From NCBI RefSeq assembly GCF_000369045.1, contig NZ_KB849796.1:381529-445528 (forward strand): a DNA stretch of 64,000 nucleotides, given 5' to 3'. Under the pieces are notes generated by a model. The model ran no database searches. It had not been told where the DNA came from and worked only from the letters and a program-made list of their open reading frames with translations. This document shows, piece by piece, positions 10,177 through 19,369 of this stretch. Position numbers and translations under genes: made by a program. Within the stretch, counting starts at the first letter, position 1. Each line of letters opens with the position of its first letter. This DNA comes from Acinetobacter pittii ATCC 19004 = CIP 70.29. GTDB taxonomy: Bacteria; Pseudomonadota; Gammaproteobacteria; Pseudomonadales; Moraxellaceae.

Positions 10177-10662
10177 TTAACGTCCAGTTTTCTCTTTAAT
10201 AAAAGCACGTGCCTGACGTACTTTATCTTTTACTGGTTTTGGTAACTTAGGCGGAATGAGCTTAGCAACTTGGTTGAACCACACCAATAGGCTGAAGTCA
10301 CCTTCCATTTTAATGCTGCCGTCTTGCATACCCGTCATAAATGCTGTTGGGTCACCTTTGATCAAAGTTTTTACACCTTGCTCACTGTCTGCAAATTGCA
10401 AAATAAAATCAGCTTTTTCAGGTGCGCCTGCAACAGTATCAATCTGACCATTATTAATAATGATCTGACGTGCAACACCTAAATCTGTACCGATCTGAAT
10501 ACGGAATGCGCGGTCATGAATCAGTTCAATAAACTTAGGGCTAGTACGCGCCAACTGCTTCATACGCAGCACTAAACCTGCTACCAACAAATCTAATGGG
10601 TCTGTACTGACATCAACAAGAGGTAACTTGACTACAGGTATGGAAGAAAGTTTCATGAACAT
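10177..10662 (-). CDS. SCP2 sterol-binding-domain protein
   Basis: A 161-residue protein consisting mainly of an SCP2-like lipid-binding fold. Evidence is the sequence pattern: an N-terminal helix, alternating strands (FRIQIGT, ARQIIINNGQI, ADFILQFAD), then the GDPTAFMTGMQDGSIKMEGD hinge characteristic of the family. No signal peptide, so cytoplasmic. Small bacterial SCP2 proteins include UbiT/UbiJ accessory factors of ubiquinone synthesis; this resembles them in size, but I cannot assign it to either. Confidence 0.75.
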   Translation of the reverse strand: MFMKLSSIPVVKLPLVDVSTDPLDLLVAGLVLRMKQLARTSPKFIELIHDRAFRIQIGTDLGVARQIIINNGQIDTVAGAPEKADFILQFADSEQGVKTLIKGDPTAFMTGMQDGSIKMEGDFSLLVWFNQVAKLIPPKLPKPVKDKVRQARAFIKEKTGR

Positions 10663-10860
10663 TCACGCCTATTGTATTTTTATGAAAACTTTAGAGCAAA
10701 ACTTAGCAAGGACATACCATTGCTTATGTTTTATGCATCAATTGATATTTTTTAGCTGGCAACGCAATCTAGATGAAACGTCAACAGACCCATCTATCGT
10801 AGCATAACTGGCTATTTTTTAATAAATGCTTTGTATAATAAAAATCACGTTTCGTAAATG

Positions 10861-10887
10861 AAAAAGGCATGCTGTGCATACCTTTTT
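10861..10887 (-). terminator. Terminator of the 111-residue membrane protein gene
   Basis: AAAAAGG and CCTTTTT enclose an ATGC/GCAT inner stem. The U-tract faces the minus strand, just past the stop at 10908. Confidence 0.7.
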
Positions 10888-10907
10888 ACCGTTAGATAAC
10901 AATTTAA

Positions 10908-11243
10908 TTATCGGCTAGAACATTGCTGCTGATCATCTTCATATACTGGCGTGTGTTCTATATATTGGCGATTTGCCAATGCCTTTTGTGCTTGTTTATC
11001 CTCACGTAACAAAATAAATGTAACCATTACCATCGCTAGACTTAATGCAGTTAAATAACTATATGTGACTGGCATTTCAAAAGTGACTTGAACTCCAAAA
11101 CGGACCACTTCCAATAGCCCCCAAAAGAACATCCCTGCAAGCATAAAACCAAGCCAACGACGGTAAGGAGAAAAGAAAACAGCAACAAGCGCGACAGCAA
11201 TTAAGCTGAATCCGGCGATAGCGGCAAAATTCGCTGTTACCAT
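10908..11243 (-). CDS. Conserved hypothetical inner-membrane protein
   Basis: Begins at the ATG that follows a GGAGG ribosome-binding site, giving MVTANFAAIAG and 111 residues; a longer frame with 20 more residues lacks that support. Three hydrophobic segments are visible (about 3-22, 29-47 and 61-79), then a polar tail with Gln-rich sequence and a C-terminal CSSR. No family recognised. The upstream DNA is an unusual T-tract-rich gap. Confidence 0.7.
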   Translation of the reverse strand: MVTANFAAIAGFSLIAVALVAVFFSPYRRWLGFMLAGMFFWGLLEVVRFGVQVTFEMPVTYSYLTALSLAMVMVTFILLREDKQAQKALANRQYIEHTPVYEDDQQQCSSR

Positions 11244-11303
11244 AGAAACCTCCGTCTTAATGAAAACGTCTAAAAACATTCGGTCTTTAATACCCGACCT
11301 CAT

Positions 11304-11603
11304 TCCAAAAACAACTTTAATTCATGATTTGTGTTGAAGCTTACGATGCATTATGGATGTTTTTTTTTAGAAAAAAAGACCCGTTTTTTCTTAATGCGAC
11401 ATACTTTGTCGCAACATTCTTTTGTCATTACATTTTTGCAAAATTCAAAAAGTTCGATTCCCTATATGGCATCAATTCTGGCGTGTCATTACAAAAAAAT
11501 ATGCTGTTTTTAAGGACCAAAATAAGTTTTTTTCAGATTTTTTTATTGCCTTTTTTCTGTGCAAAATTTTGTCATAACTTGCTTGTTTTTATGACTATTC
11601 TGC
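11304..11603. other. Gene-free T-tract-rich region
   Basis: Some 300 bases with repeated runs of T and A on the + strand. A small perfect hairpin (TGCGACA, 5-nt loop, TGTCGCA at 11395-11413) is present. A 101-codon + frame crosses it but is simply Phe/Lys-rich read-through of the T and A runs, with no ribosome-binding site. The composition suggests intrinsically curved DNA, or an untranslated RNA, upstream of the minus-strand membrane protein gene. Confidence 0.5.
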
Positions 11604-11634
11604 ATAAAAAAAGCGCTACTCTGAAGTAGCGCTT
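11604..11634 (-). terminator. serB terminator
   Basis: A perfect 10-bp stem (AAGCGCTACT / AGTAGCGCTT) with loop CTGA is followed by seven T on the minus strand. Confidence 0.9.
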
Positions 11635-11652
11635 AAAGCTTATCTATATAGG

Positions 11653-12876
11653 TTAAGCACGATTTAAATCTTTATCATGCATACCGAGTAAATAAAGCAC
11701 ACCATCTAAACCAACACTTGAAATCGCTTGATTTGCGTTTTGGCGTACTAATGGTTTTGCACGATAAGCAACCCCTAAACCTGCAATCGCAAGCATCGGT
11801 AAATCGTTTGCACCATCGCCTACTGCCATCGCTTGCTCTAGAGAAATCCCCATCTTATTTGCAAGTTCGCGTAATAACTCAGCTTTACGGGCACCATCTA
11901 CAATCGCACCTTTCACTTCGCCTGTTACGAAACCGTCTTGCACATCTAAAATGTTAGCGTGAACTTCATCAATACCGAGTTTGCCTTGTAAATATTCAGC
12001 AAAATACTGGAATCCACCAGATAAAATTGCCGTTTTATAACCAAGTGCCTTTAAGGTCGAGATAAGACGCTCTGCACCTTCGGTAATGGTTAAACGCTCT
12101 GCAATTTTAGGTAAAACAGCAGCATCAAGCCCTTTTAATAATGCAACACGTGCACGGAAGCTTTGCTGGAAATCAAGCTCACCTTGCATCGCTCTTTCAG
12201 TAATTTCAGCAACTTGAGCGCCTACCCCTGCTTCAATCGCCAACTCATCAATCACTTCTTGCTCAATTAAGGTTGAGTCCATATCGAAACACACTAAACG
12301 GCGATTGCGTCGATAAGCATTGTCTTCTTGAACAGCAACATCGATATTTAATTCGCTTGAAAGAAGTAAACAAGCAGCACGCATAGCTTGTGCATCTAAA
12401 GTTGGGCCGCTACTTAAACCAAACTGTACACAGGCACGGCGTGGGAATGCGCTATCCTTTTCAAAGTCGACACGACCTGATAAACGCGTTACCGTTTCGA
12501 TGTTAAAGCCTTGGCTAGACACAATTTGTGTAACCGCTTGTAAATGTGCAGCAGTGAGTTCTGGGGCTAAAGCCGTGACGATATAACGAGTCCGACCACC
12601 TTCACTTACCCATTGATCGTATTCTGCGCCCGTGATTGGTTTAAAGCGCACTGTTAAGCCAATATCATGTGCTAAAATCAGAATCTCTTTCATTGCCAAT
12701 GCGGTTGCAGTTTCATTATCAGAAGCGACCACAATGCCTAATGTAAGTTGATTATGAATAACAGCCTGACCTACATCCAGTATTTGCAATGAATGTACGG
12801 ATAGTACTTGCATTAATCGGGTAAACTGGTTTGGTTGGTCCGGTCCTAAAAAGGATATAAGAATGATTTCTCGCAT
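11653..12876 (-). CDS. serB: Phosphoserine phosphatase
   Basis: Last step of serine biosynthesis, hydrolysing O-phosphoserine. The 407-residue protein has an N-terminal ACT-like regulatory half (about 1-185) and a C-terminal HAD phosphatase. The nucleophile Asp198 lies in DMDST; further HAD motifs are ILSGGF and GDGANDLPML. The double-ACT architecture and length fit the SerB form of Acinetobacter and Pseudomonas rather than the shorter E. coli enzyme. Divergent from the membrane protein gene at 12954. Confidence 0.95.
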   Translation of the reverse strand: MREIILISFLGPDQPNQFTRLMQVLSVHSLQILDVGQAVIHNQLTLGIVVASDNETATALAMKEILILAHDIGLTVRFKPITGAEYDQWVSEGGRTRYIVTALAPELTAAHLQAVTQIVSSQGFNIETVTRLSGRVDFEKDSAFPRRACVQFGLSSGPTLDAQAMRAACLLLSSELNIDVAVQEDNAYRRNRRLVCFDMDSTLIEQEVIDELAIEAGVGAQVAEITERAMQGELDFQQSFRARVALLKGLDAAVLPKIAERLTITEGAERLISTLKALGYKTAILSGGFQYFAEYLQGKLGIDEVHANILDVQDGFVTGEVKGAIVDGARKAELLRELANKMGISLEQAMAVGDGANDLPMLAIAGLGVAYRAKPLVRQNANQAISSVGLDGVLYLLGMHDKDLNRA

Positions 12877-12953
12877 GAATTGACTCTAGTCTGAGTGACA
12901 ACTATTGTAAGAATCATAATCGAATTTCAATATAATTGCCTTGGAAGTTTAAC

Positions 12954-14243
12954 TTGATTGCGCCTAGACAAGGGCTATTTGCTAGCCTACTGATCGTTAG
13001 TTTTGCATTGCATACCTTTTTATTGGTCATTGCAACGACACACCAGCTTAATGAAAACCGTGCGAGTCAAGGTCAGCTCATGACCAGTCAGCTCGTTGCA
13101 GACAGCTTATCCGAGCTTGAACCTGCTAATACGGTGTCTTTAGCTCTGATTGCCAATCGCTATGCGACCAATCCAAGTGTTGCGTCTATTCGCATTCTTG
13201 ATGCGAACAAACAGGTTCTAGCAACGAGCGGAATTTCAAAAACCCGCCAAGGCGAAATTTTTGCTCGTGATGCCCTTCAAAATGAAAAGAAAGTCGGATC
13301 TATCGAAGTTACGTTGATTCAGCCAAGTATTGGAGAAATTCTTCGTACTCAATGGCTTGCCATTTTAGCTTCTCTGTTTTTGCATGTTTTATTATGGCTT
13401 GCCTATCGCGCGATTGCTCGTCCAACACGAAGCGAATATTTGGCACGCATTAATGAAGAAAACCGCTTGAAGCATGAAATTCAGCAGTTAACTCAAGCAT
13501 TGGCTCTAGAAAAACAAAATACGGTAACTTTGGTTGCACAAGCGCAGCAACAAGCGAAAGCGAAACCAGCAGCTCGCCAACAAGCCGAAAAAACTTCAGA
13601 TTCAGCTGACCAACATACGTTGGCACTCAATATTCAGTTTTATGATCCTAAACAGTTATTAAGCAGTGTTAACCAATCGGTATCTGTTCCTTATTTCAAA
13701 CTCTGCCAGCTCTTTTTAAACAAGAGTATTGAGTTATGCGTTAAGCATTACCAATTGAAGCTCACAGATATTGAAGTAGTAGAGGAGTTTAATGCCGACG
13801 GTGCGACACTTGCGATTTCAACCTCTCATACGCATGCCGTAGAATGTCTGCTTATGATTGGAACCGTATTCCAACTACTTTCAGATGTTTTATATAAACG
13901 TTACCGTGAAGATAAACGTTTTGCGCTGCAAACTCGTAGTGCAACGTGTAATGCTGTAGAAGCTATGCAAATCGATGCAAAAGAAGCGGCTCAACGTTTA
14001 GCACAACATCTTCACGCTAAAGAATCTGCTTTATATCTCGAAAATGAACAGCTCAAAGCAATTCAAGACAGCTACCAACTTGTTGCAATGCCAAACCCAA
14101 GCAATGTGATGACACGTCATGCATTTATGATCAATGGTATGAATGCAGAATGTGCTGAACTTGCTCAAAATATCCGGACTGAAATTTTAATGGGGAAAAA
14201 ATCAATCCCACAAAATGATAGTCCAAGTAGTGCAGCTTCATAA
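12954..14243 (+). CDS. Two-helix membrane protein, SMP/AhpA-like
   Basis: Likely start is the TTG preceded by GGAAG six bases upstream, giving 429 residues; a TTG six codons earlier has no such site. One membrane helix lies at about residues 8-29 and a second near 137-155. The approximately 105-residue loop between them (LVADSLSELEPANTVSLALI, then SIRILDANKQVLATSG) looks like a small periplasmic sensor-type domain, as in SMP/AhpA proteins. A cytoplasmic coiled coil (about 165-205) and an uncharacterised domain follow. No enzymatic motif is visible. Its divergence from serB recalls the serB-smp neighbourhood of enterobacteria, which supports the SMP relation. Function unknown. Confidence 0.65.
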   Translation: MIAPRQGLFASLLIVSFALHTFLLVIATTHQLNENRASQGQLMTSQLVADSLSELEPANTVSLALIANRYATNPSVASIRILDANKQVLATSGISKTRQGEIFARDALQNEKKVGSIEVTLIQPSIGEILRTQWLAILASLFLHVLLWLAYRAIARPTRSEYLARINEENRLKHEIQQLTQALALEKQNTVTLVAQAQQQAKAKPAARQQAEKTSDSADQHTLALNIQFYDPKQLLSSVNQSVSVPYFKLCQLFLNKSIELCVKHYQLKLTDIEVVEEFNADGATLAISTSHTHAVECLLMIGTVFQLLSDVLYKRYREDKRFALQTRSATCNAVEAMQIDAKEAAQRLAQHLHAKESALYLENEQLKAIQDSYQLVAMPNPSNVMTRHAFMINGMNAECAELAQNIRTEILMGKKSIPQNDSPSSAAS

Positions 14244-14263
14244 AAAGTAACTACGCGCATCAG

Positions 14264-14292
14264 AACCTAGCCTTTTGGCTAGGTTTTTTTAT
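14264..14292 (+). terminator. Rho-independent terminator
   Basis: AACCTAGCC and GGCTAGGTT around TTTT, followed by a run of T, directly after the SMP-like gene. Confidence 0.9.
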
Positions 14293-14482
14293 TTAAATTC
14301 ATGGCTTTTATTTAAAACCACTCCATTTTCTTATGATTTATTTGTATAAATAAATCTCGATCTATTCTTAGAGGTCACAAATTTGGATAAATCAGAATCA
14401 TAGGCAAAATTCTCTAAACAGCGTAAACTATGCAAAATTTATTAAATAGAAATTGTCTTACGACAAAAAAAGGTGAAAGCGA

Positions 14483-15604
14483 ATGCCGCTGAGTCGTGTT
14501 GAAGATCTTGTCGCCGATATTCGTGCAGGCAAAATGGTTATCTTGATGGATGACGAAGATCGCGAAAATGAAGGTGATCTTGTCATTGCAGCAACGCATG
14601 TTCGTCCTGAAGATATTAACTTCATGATTACCCATGCACGTGGTCTAGTTTGCCTAACGCTAAGCCGTGAGCGCTGTAAACAGTTAAACCTTCCGTTGAT
14701 GGTTGACCAAAATGGTGCTCAGCACAGTACAAACTTTACCTTATCAATTGAAGCTGCCGAAGGGATTACCACGGGTATTTCAGCAGCAGAGCGTGCACAT
14801 ACTATTCAAGCTGCTGTCGCAGCGCATGCAAAACCAACTGATATCGTACAGCCGGGCCATATTTTCCCGTTAATGGCACAACCAGGCGGTGTTTTACATC
14901 GTGCAGGCCATACCGAAGCAGGTTGTGATTTAGCACGTTTAGCAGGGCTTGAACCAGCTTCTGTCATTTGTGAAATCATCAATGAAGATGGCACAATGGC
15001 ACGCCGTGCAGATTTGGAAATTTTTGCTGAGAAGCATGGCTTAAAAATTGGTACAATTGCGGACTTGATTCACTACCGCATGACCAATGAGCAAACGGTT
15101 GAACGTCTGGATCAAAAAACCATTCAAACAGAATACGGTTCATTTGAACTTTATCGTTATCGTGAGATTGGTAACCCGGACATTCATTTGGCTTTAGTTA
15201 AAGGCGAGCCAAAAGAAGGTGTTACTACAGTACGTGTGCATGGTTTTAGTCCAATTCGCGATTTGCTTAAGCTAAATAAAGCTGATGGTGAACCTGCGTG
15301 GAATTTAGACCGTGCCCTACAGACGATTGCAGCGAGTGATCGCGGTGTTTTAGTCTGGATCGGACAAGATCATTTGCAAGACTTGGGACCAGCGTTGGAT
15401 GATTTAAATAAGCCAAAACCGGTGAAATCCAATGCAGCACTTTCACATCAATATCAAACTATTGGTGTCGGTGCTCAAATTTTGCGTGATTTAGGTGTTG
15501 AAAAAATGAAGCTTCTTAGCTCACCATTACGTTTCAATGCTTTATCTGGCTTTAATTTAGAAGTAGTGGAATATGTCACTGCTGATCAAATCACAACGAA
15601 ATAA
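14483..15604 (+). CDS. ribBX: 3,4-dihydroxy-2-butanone-4-phosphate synthase with degenerate RibA-like domain (RibBX)
   Basis: The N-terminal half (about 1-205) is a complete RibB: the [10 protein letters not shown] metal/substrate loop, [21 protein letters not shown] and HIFPL(M)[15 protein letters not shown] are intact. It makes the four-carbon riboflavin precursor from ribulose 5-phosphate. The C-terminal half (about 212-373) aligns with GTP cyclohydrolase II but lacks the zinc Cys cluster (the SLRCDCG-type motif) and cannot be a normal RibA. This is the RibBX arrangement known in Proteobacteria; a genuine ribA must exist elsewhere. It heads a run with ribH (11 bp gap), nusB and thiL. I saw no convincing FMN riboswitch in the 190 bp between the terminator and the start. 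Confidence 0.9.
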   Translation: MPLSRVEDLVADIRAGKMVILMDDEDRENEGDLVIAATHVRPEDINFMITHARGLVCLTLSRERCKQLNLPLMVDQNGAQHSTNFTLSIEAAEGITTGISAAERAHTIQAAVAAHAKPTDIVQPGHIFPLMAQPGGVLHRAGHTEAGCDLARLAGLEPASVICEIINEDGTMARRADLEIFAEKHGLKIGTIADLIHYRMTNEQTVERLDQKTIQTEYGSFELYRYREIGNPDIHLALVKGEPKEGVTTVRVHGFSPIRDLLKLNKADGEPAWNLDRALQTIAASDRGVLVWIGQDHLQDLGPALDDLNKPKPVKSNAALSHQYQTIGVGAQILRDLGVEKMKLLSSPLRFNALSGFNLEVVEYVTADQITTK

Positions 15605-15615
15605 TCGAGGTTGCT

Positions 15616-16086
15616 ATGGCAATTCGCCGTATTGAAGGTTTATTACATCTCGCAAGCGAAGGTCGTTATGCGATTTTAGTGGGTCGTTTCAACAGCTTTG
15701 TTGTTGAACACTTATTGGATGGTGCAATCGACACATTAAAACGTCACGGTGTAAATGAAGATAACATTACTGTTATTCATGCTCCTGGCGCATGGGAACT
15801 CCCGATTGTTGCTAAAAAATTAGCTACATCAAACCAGTTTGATGCCATTATCGCACTTGGCGCAGTTATTCGTGGTAGCACACCACACTTTGACTTCGTT
15901 GCAGGTGAATGTGCAAAAGGTTTAGGTGTAGTTGCGTTAGAAAGCAGCTTGCCTGTCATCAATGGTGTATTAACTACTGATAGCATCGAGCAAGCCATCG
16001 AACGTTCAGGTACAAAAGCAGGAAACAAAGGTAGCGAAGCTGCATTGACTGCTATTGAAATGGTTAATTTATTAAAGGCAATTTAA
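15616..16086 (+). CDS. ribH: 6,7-dimethyl-8-ribityllumazine synthase
   Basis: Condenses the RibB product with the pyrimidine intermediate to give lumazine, the penultimate riboflavin step. The 156-residue protein shows the family blocks: a [23 protein letters not shown] N-terminal segment, [18 protein letters not shown] with the catalytic His, and [16 protein letters not shown]. Usual length. Cotranscribed with ribBX and nusB; only 3 bases separate it from nusB. Confidence 0.97.
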   Translation: MAIRRIEGLLHLASEGRYAILVGRFNSFVVEHLLDGAIDTLKRHGVNEDNITVIHAPGAWELPIVAKKLATSNQFDAIIALGAVIRGSTPHFDFVAGECAKGLGVVALESSLPVINGVLTTDSIEQAIERSGTKAGNKGSEAALTAIEMVNLLKAI

Positions 16087-16089
16087 AGC

Positions 16090-16539
16090 ATGTCTCAAAC
16101 ACTGCAAGCCGCTTATGCAGCAAAACGTAAAGCACGTCGTTTTGCTGTACAAGGTATTTATGAGTGGCAAATGAGTCACAACCCTGTACATGAAATCGAA
16201 GCACGCACCCGTGCTGAAAATGCAATGCACAAGGTAGACTTAAACTACTATCACGAACTGCTAACACAAGTGATTGCACAGCACGAAGATCTTGATGCAT
16301 TACTTATTCCGGTACTTGACCGTGAACTTAGTGCACTTGATGGTGTAGAGCTAGCAACATTACGCTTGGGTGCTTACGAGTTACGTGATCATTTAGAAGT
16401 ACCTTACCGTGTCGTTCTAGATGAAGCTATTGAACTCGCTAAACACTTTGGTGGAGCAGATAGCCATAAATACATTAATGGCGTTCTAGATCGTTTAAGT
16501 TCAACACTACGTAGTGCTGAAAAACAACAAGCAAACTAA
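16090..16539 (+). CDS. nusB: Transcription antitermination factor NusB
   Basis: A 149-residue all-helical RNA-binding protein that joins NusE at boxA in rRNA antitermination. The early [13 protein letters not shown] block, the central [23 protein letters not shown] and the C-terminal [24 protein letters not shown] are typical. The ribH-nusB order is widespread in Proteobacteria. Confidence 0.96.
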   Translation: MSQTLQAAYAAKRKARRFAVQGIYEWQMSHNPVHEIEARTRAENAMHKVDLNYYHELLTQVIAQHEDLDALLIPVLDRELSALDGVELATLRLGAYELRDHLEVPYRVVLDEAIELAKHFGGADSHKYINGVLDRLSSTLRSAEKQQAN

Positions 16540-16555
16540 TAGGTTTGAAGTTGAT

Positions 16556-17473
16556 ATGGCTGAGTTTTCTATTATTGACCAATACTTTAACAGACAATCT
16601 TATACAGATGTCACCTTGGGTATTGGAGATGACTCAGCCTTAATTACCCCTCCCGTAAACCAACAATTGGTGATCTGTGCAGATACACTCGTTGCTGGAC
16701 GTCACTTCCCTCTTGATACTTCTGCCCATGCGATTGGCTGGAAAAGCGTAGCTGTCAATCTTTCAGATATTGCTGCCATGGGGGCAAAACCGCATAGTAT
16801 TTTACTTGCGCTCAGCCTACCCACAATTGATCATGAATGGCTTGAAGGATTCAGTCAGGGTATCTATGACTGCTGTAATCAATTTGGGGTTGCTCTTATT
16901 GGCGGAGACACGACTCAAGGCCCTCATCTCACCATTACTGTCACAGCCATGGGCTGGGTTGAAACCGGACAAGCCGTGTTACGTTCAGGTGCCAAAGTCG
17001 GTGACTATGTTTGTGTGAGTGGTCAAGTTGGTGATGCAGCGTATGGTTTACAGCACCTAGGTCATCCATTACAAAAAAGACTAGACTACCCGACACCACG
17101 TTGTCAGCTTGGACAACAGCTGAAGGGATTAGCATCTAGTATGATTGATATTTCTGATGGATTAGCACAAGATTTAGGTCACATTTTAAAAGCTTCAAAG
17201 GTCGGTGCTCGGTTACTTTTAGAAAAATTACCAATTGATTCAACACTACAAGAACTACCCGAACAACAGCGCTGGCAATATGCGCTAGCTGGTGGTGATG
17301 ATTACGAGTTATGTTTTACAATAACACCGCAAAATTATGAAAAACTTTTGCAAAAACAACTAGACATTAAGATTACAATGATCGGAGAGATCGTTGAGCA
17401 AACACAACTAACTTTTGAGCATTTGGGTTCAGATTACCCATTGCAAATTCATGGATACCAACACTTTGCATAA
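16556..17473 (+). CDS. thiL: Thiamine-monophosphate kinase
   Basis: Phosphorylates thiamine monophosphate to thiamine pyrophosphate. Start is the ATG giving MAEFSIID, 16 bases after nusB; the frame stays open upstream into nusB but that part is not conserved in character. GIGDDSAL, ADTLVAGRHFP, SVAVNLSDIAAMGA, GGDTTQGP and DISDGLAQDLGHI are the ATP/Mg-binding motifs of the PurM-like family. About 305 residues. The 3' end overlaps pgpA. Confidence 0.95.
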   Translation: MAEFSIIDQYFNRQSYTDVTLGIGDDSALITPPVNQQLVICADTLVAGRHFPLDTSAHAIGWKSVAVNLSDIAAMGAKPHSILLALSLPTIDHEWLEGFSQGIYDCCNQFGVALIGGDTTQGPHLTITVTAMGWVETGQAVLRSGAKVGDYVCVSGQVGDAAYGLQHLGHPLQKRLDYPTPRCQLGQQLKGLASSMIDISDGLAQDLGHILKASKVGARLLLEKLPIDSTLQELPEQQRWQYALAGGDDYELCFTITPQNYEKLLQKQLDIKITMIGEIVEQTQLTFEHLGSDYPLQIHGYQHFA

Positions 17474-17984
17474 GCCACCGATTCATTTTAAGGACATGTC
17501 TTGGTTCAACCGCTGCATCGTTTTCTGTGGAGTTGGTTTCGGATCTGGTCTCGCACCTAAAGCTCCCGGTACTTTTGGCTCTGCCTTTGCCCTACTTTTT
17601 GTTCCAATCTGGTTATCACTTGGCTTTAACTTAAGCTTGATCGCTATCCTCATCATGTCATTGGTGGGAATTTATATTTGTGGTCAAACTGCAAAAGTCC
17701 TTGATGTTCATGATGATGGGCGAATTGTTTGGGATGAATTTGCAGGACAATCAATTACTCTTCTGCCTTTAATCTTTTTTAATATAATGTCGTTACAATG
17801 GGCACTAATTGGTTTTTGCTTATTCCGCCTATTTGATGTTTGGAAACCTTGGCCAATCCGTGTTGCCGACCAGAAAGTTGCTGGTGGTTTCGGGATCATG
17901 CTAGACGACGTCATTGCAGGGCTTTGGGCGGCACTCTGTATCATCATATTTATTACTTTCTGGGGCGTAACGCCATTTAAGTAG
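17451..17984 (+). CDS. pgpA: Phosphatidylglycerophosphatase A
   Basis: Membrane phosphatase that converts phosphatidylglycerophosphate to phosphatidylglycerol. About 177 residues from the ATG giving [10 protein letters not shown], which overlaps thiL by 23 bp; a later ATG (17496) has a purine-rich stretch too close to be a good site. [16 protein letters not shown] is the family signature, with VWDEFAGQ (acidic catalytic residues) and [23 protein letters not shown] typical of PgpA. Three or four hydrophobic segments. The thiL-pgpA pair is conserved across gammaproteobacteria. Confidence 0.94.
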   Translation: MDTNTLHKPPIHFKDMSWFNRCIVFCGVGFGSGLAPKAPGTFGSAFALLFVPIWLSLGFNLSLIAILIMSLVGIYICGQTAKVLDVHDDGRIVWDEFAGQSITLLPLIFFNIMSLQWALIGFCLFRLFDVWKPWPIRVADQKVAGGFGIMLDDVIAGLWAALCIIIFITFWGVTPFK

Positions 17985-17992
17985 GTTTACTC

Positions 17993-19357
17993 ATGTCAAC
18001 TACCGTCATTATCCTTGCTGCAGGCAAAGGAACGCGAATGCGTTCACAACTACCTAAAGTATTGCAACCTTTAGCTGGTCGCCCGCTACTAGGACATGTC
18101 ATTCAAACAGCAAAAAAAATACATGCAGAAAATATTATTACGATTTATGGACATGGTGGTGGCCACGTCAAACAAACTTTTGCACAAGAAAAGATTCAAT
18201 GGGTTGAACAAGCAGAACAACTAGGTACAGGTCATGCGGTACAAATGACTTTACCCGTACTTCCTAAAGACGGGATTTCATTAATTCTTTATGGTGATGT
18301 ACCTTTAGTACGTCAAACAACACTAGAGCAACTTGTTGAAGTTTCAAGTAAAACGGGCATTGGCATGATTACTTTACATGTCGACAACCCAACAGGTTAT
18401 GGTCGTATCGTTCGTCAAGAAGGTAAGATTCAAGCGATTGTTGAGCATAAAGATGCAACAGAAGCTCAGCGTCAGATTCAAGAAATCAACACAGGCATTT
18501 ACTGTGTTAGCAACGCAAAACTTCATGAGTGGTTGCCTAAACTTTCAAATGAAAATGCGCAAGGCGAATATTATCTAACTGATATCGTAGCAATGGCTGT
18601 TGCAGATGGTCTAGAAATCGCATCTATTCAACCAGAACTCGCTTTCGAAGTTGAAGGCGTCAATGATCGCTTACAACTTGCTGCACTTGAACGTGAGTTC
18701 CAGCAACAGCAAGCAAAAGAGCTTATGCAACAAGGCGTAACTTTTGCAGACCCTGCACGCTTTGACTTACGCGGTTCTGTGAAAGTTGGACATGACGTTC
18801 GTATTGACGTAAATGTGATTATTGAAGGTGACTGTGAACTGGGCGATTTTGTAGAAATCGGGGCTGGTTGTATTTTAAAGAACACCAAAATTGCAGCCGG
18901 AACTAAAGTTCAAGCCTATAGCATTTTTGATGGCGCAGTTGTAGGCGAAAATGCTCAAATTGGACCATTTGCACGCTTACGCCCAGGCGCTAAATTGGCA
19001 AATGAAGTACATATCGGCAACTTTGTTGAAGTTAAAAATACAACGATTGGATTGGGTAGTAAAGCTAACCATTTCACCTATTTAGGTGATGCAGAAATCG
19101 GTGCTGAATCAAATATTGGGGCAGGTACGATTACTTGTAATTACGACGGTGCAAATAAACACAAAACCACTATTGGTGATGCCGTTTTTATCGGTTCTAA
19201 TAGCTCGCTGGTTGCTCCGGTGACCATTGGGAGTGGCGCAACAGTTGGTGCTGGTTCTGTGATTACGAAAGATGTAGCCGAGCAAAGTCTCTCCTTTGAA
19301 CGTGCACAACAAATTTCAAAAGCAAATTATCAACGTCCCCAAAAGGTTAAAAAATAA
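17993..19357 (+). CDS. glmU: Bifunctional UDP-GlcNAc pyrophosphorylase / GlcN-1-P acetyltransferase
   Basis: Makes UDP-N-acetylglucosamine for peptidoglycan and lipopolysaccharide. The N-terminal nucleotidyltransferase starts with [19 protein letters not shown] (about residues 8-26) and contains the YGDVPL metal site. The C-terminal left-handed beta-helix (about 250-440) has hexapeptide repeats and the [10 protein letters not shown] and [10 protein letters not shown] active-site loops. 454 residues, full length. Followed after 12 bp by glmS, the usual operon. Confidence 0.97.
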   Translation: MSTTVIILAAGKGTRMRSQLPKVLQPLAGRPLLGHVIQTAKKIHAENIITIYGHGGGHVKQTFAQEKIQWVEQAEQLGTGHAVQMTLPVLPKDGISLILYGDVPLVRQTTLEQLVEVSSKTGIGMITLHVDNPTGYGRIVRQEGKIQAIVEHKDATEAQRQIQEINTGIYCVSNAKLHEWLPKLSNENAQGEYYLTDIVAMAVADGLEIASIQPELAFEVEGVNDRLQLAALEREFQQQQAKELMQQGVTFADPARFDLRGSVKVGHDVRIDVNVIIEGDCELGDFVEIGAGCILKNTKIAAGTKVQAYSIFDGAVVGENAQIGPFARLRPGAKLANEVHIGNFVEVKNTTIGLGSKANHFTYLGDAEIGAESNIGAGTITCNYDGANKHKTTIGDAVFIGSNSSLVAPVTIGSGATVGAGSVITKDVAEQSLSFERAQQISKANYQRPQKVKK

Positions 19358-19369
19358 GAGGATTGAAGT

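Noticed and set aside
11324..11629. 101-codon open frame on the + strand
   Set aside because: Phe- and Lys-rich translation of T and A runs, no ribosome-binding site, overlaps the serB terminator.
14292..14482. FMN riboswitch before ribBX
   Set aside because: The gap is short and AT-rich, and I could not find the conserved RFN-element segments.
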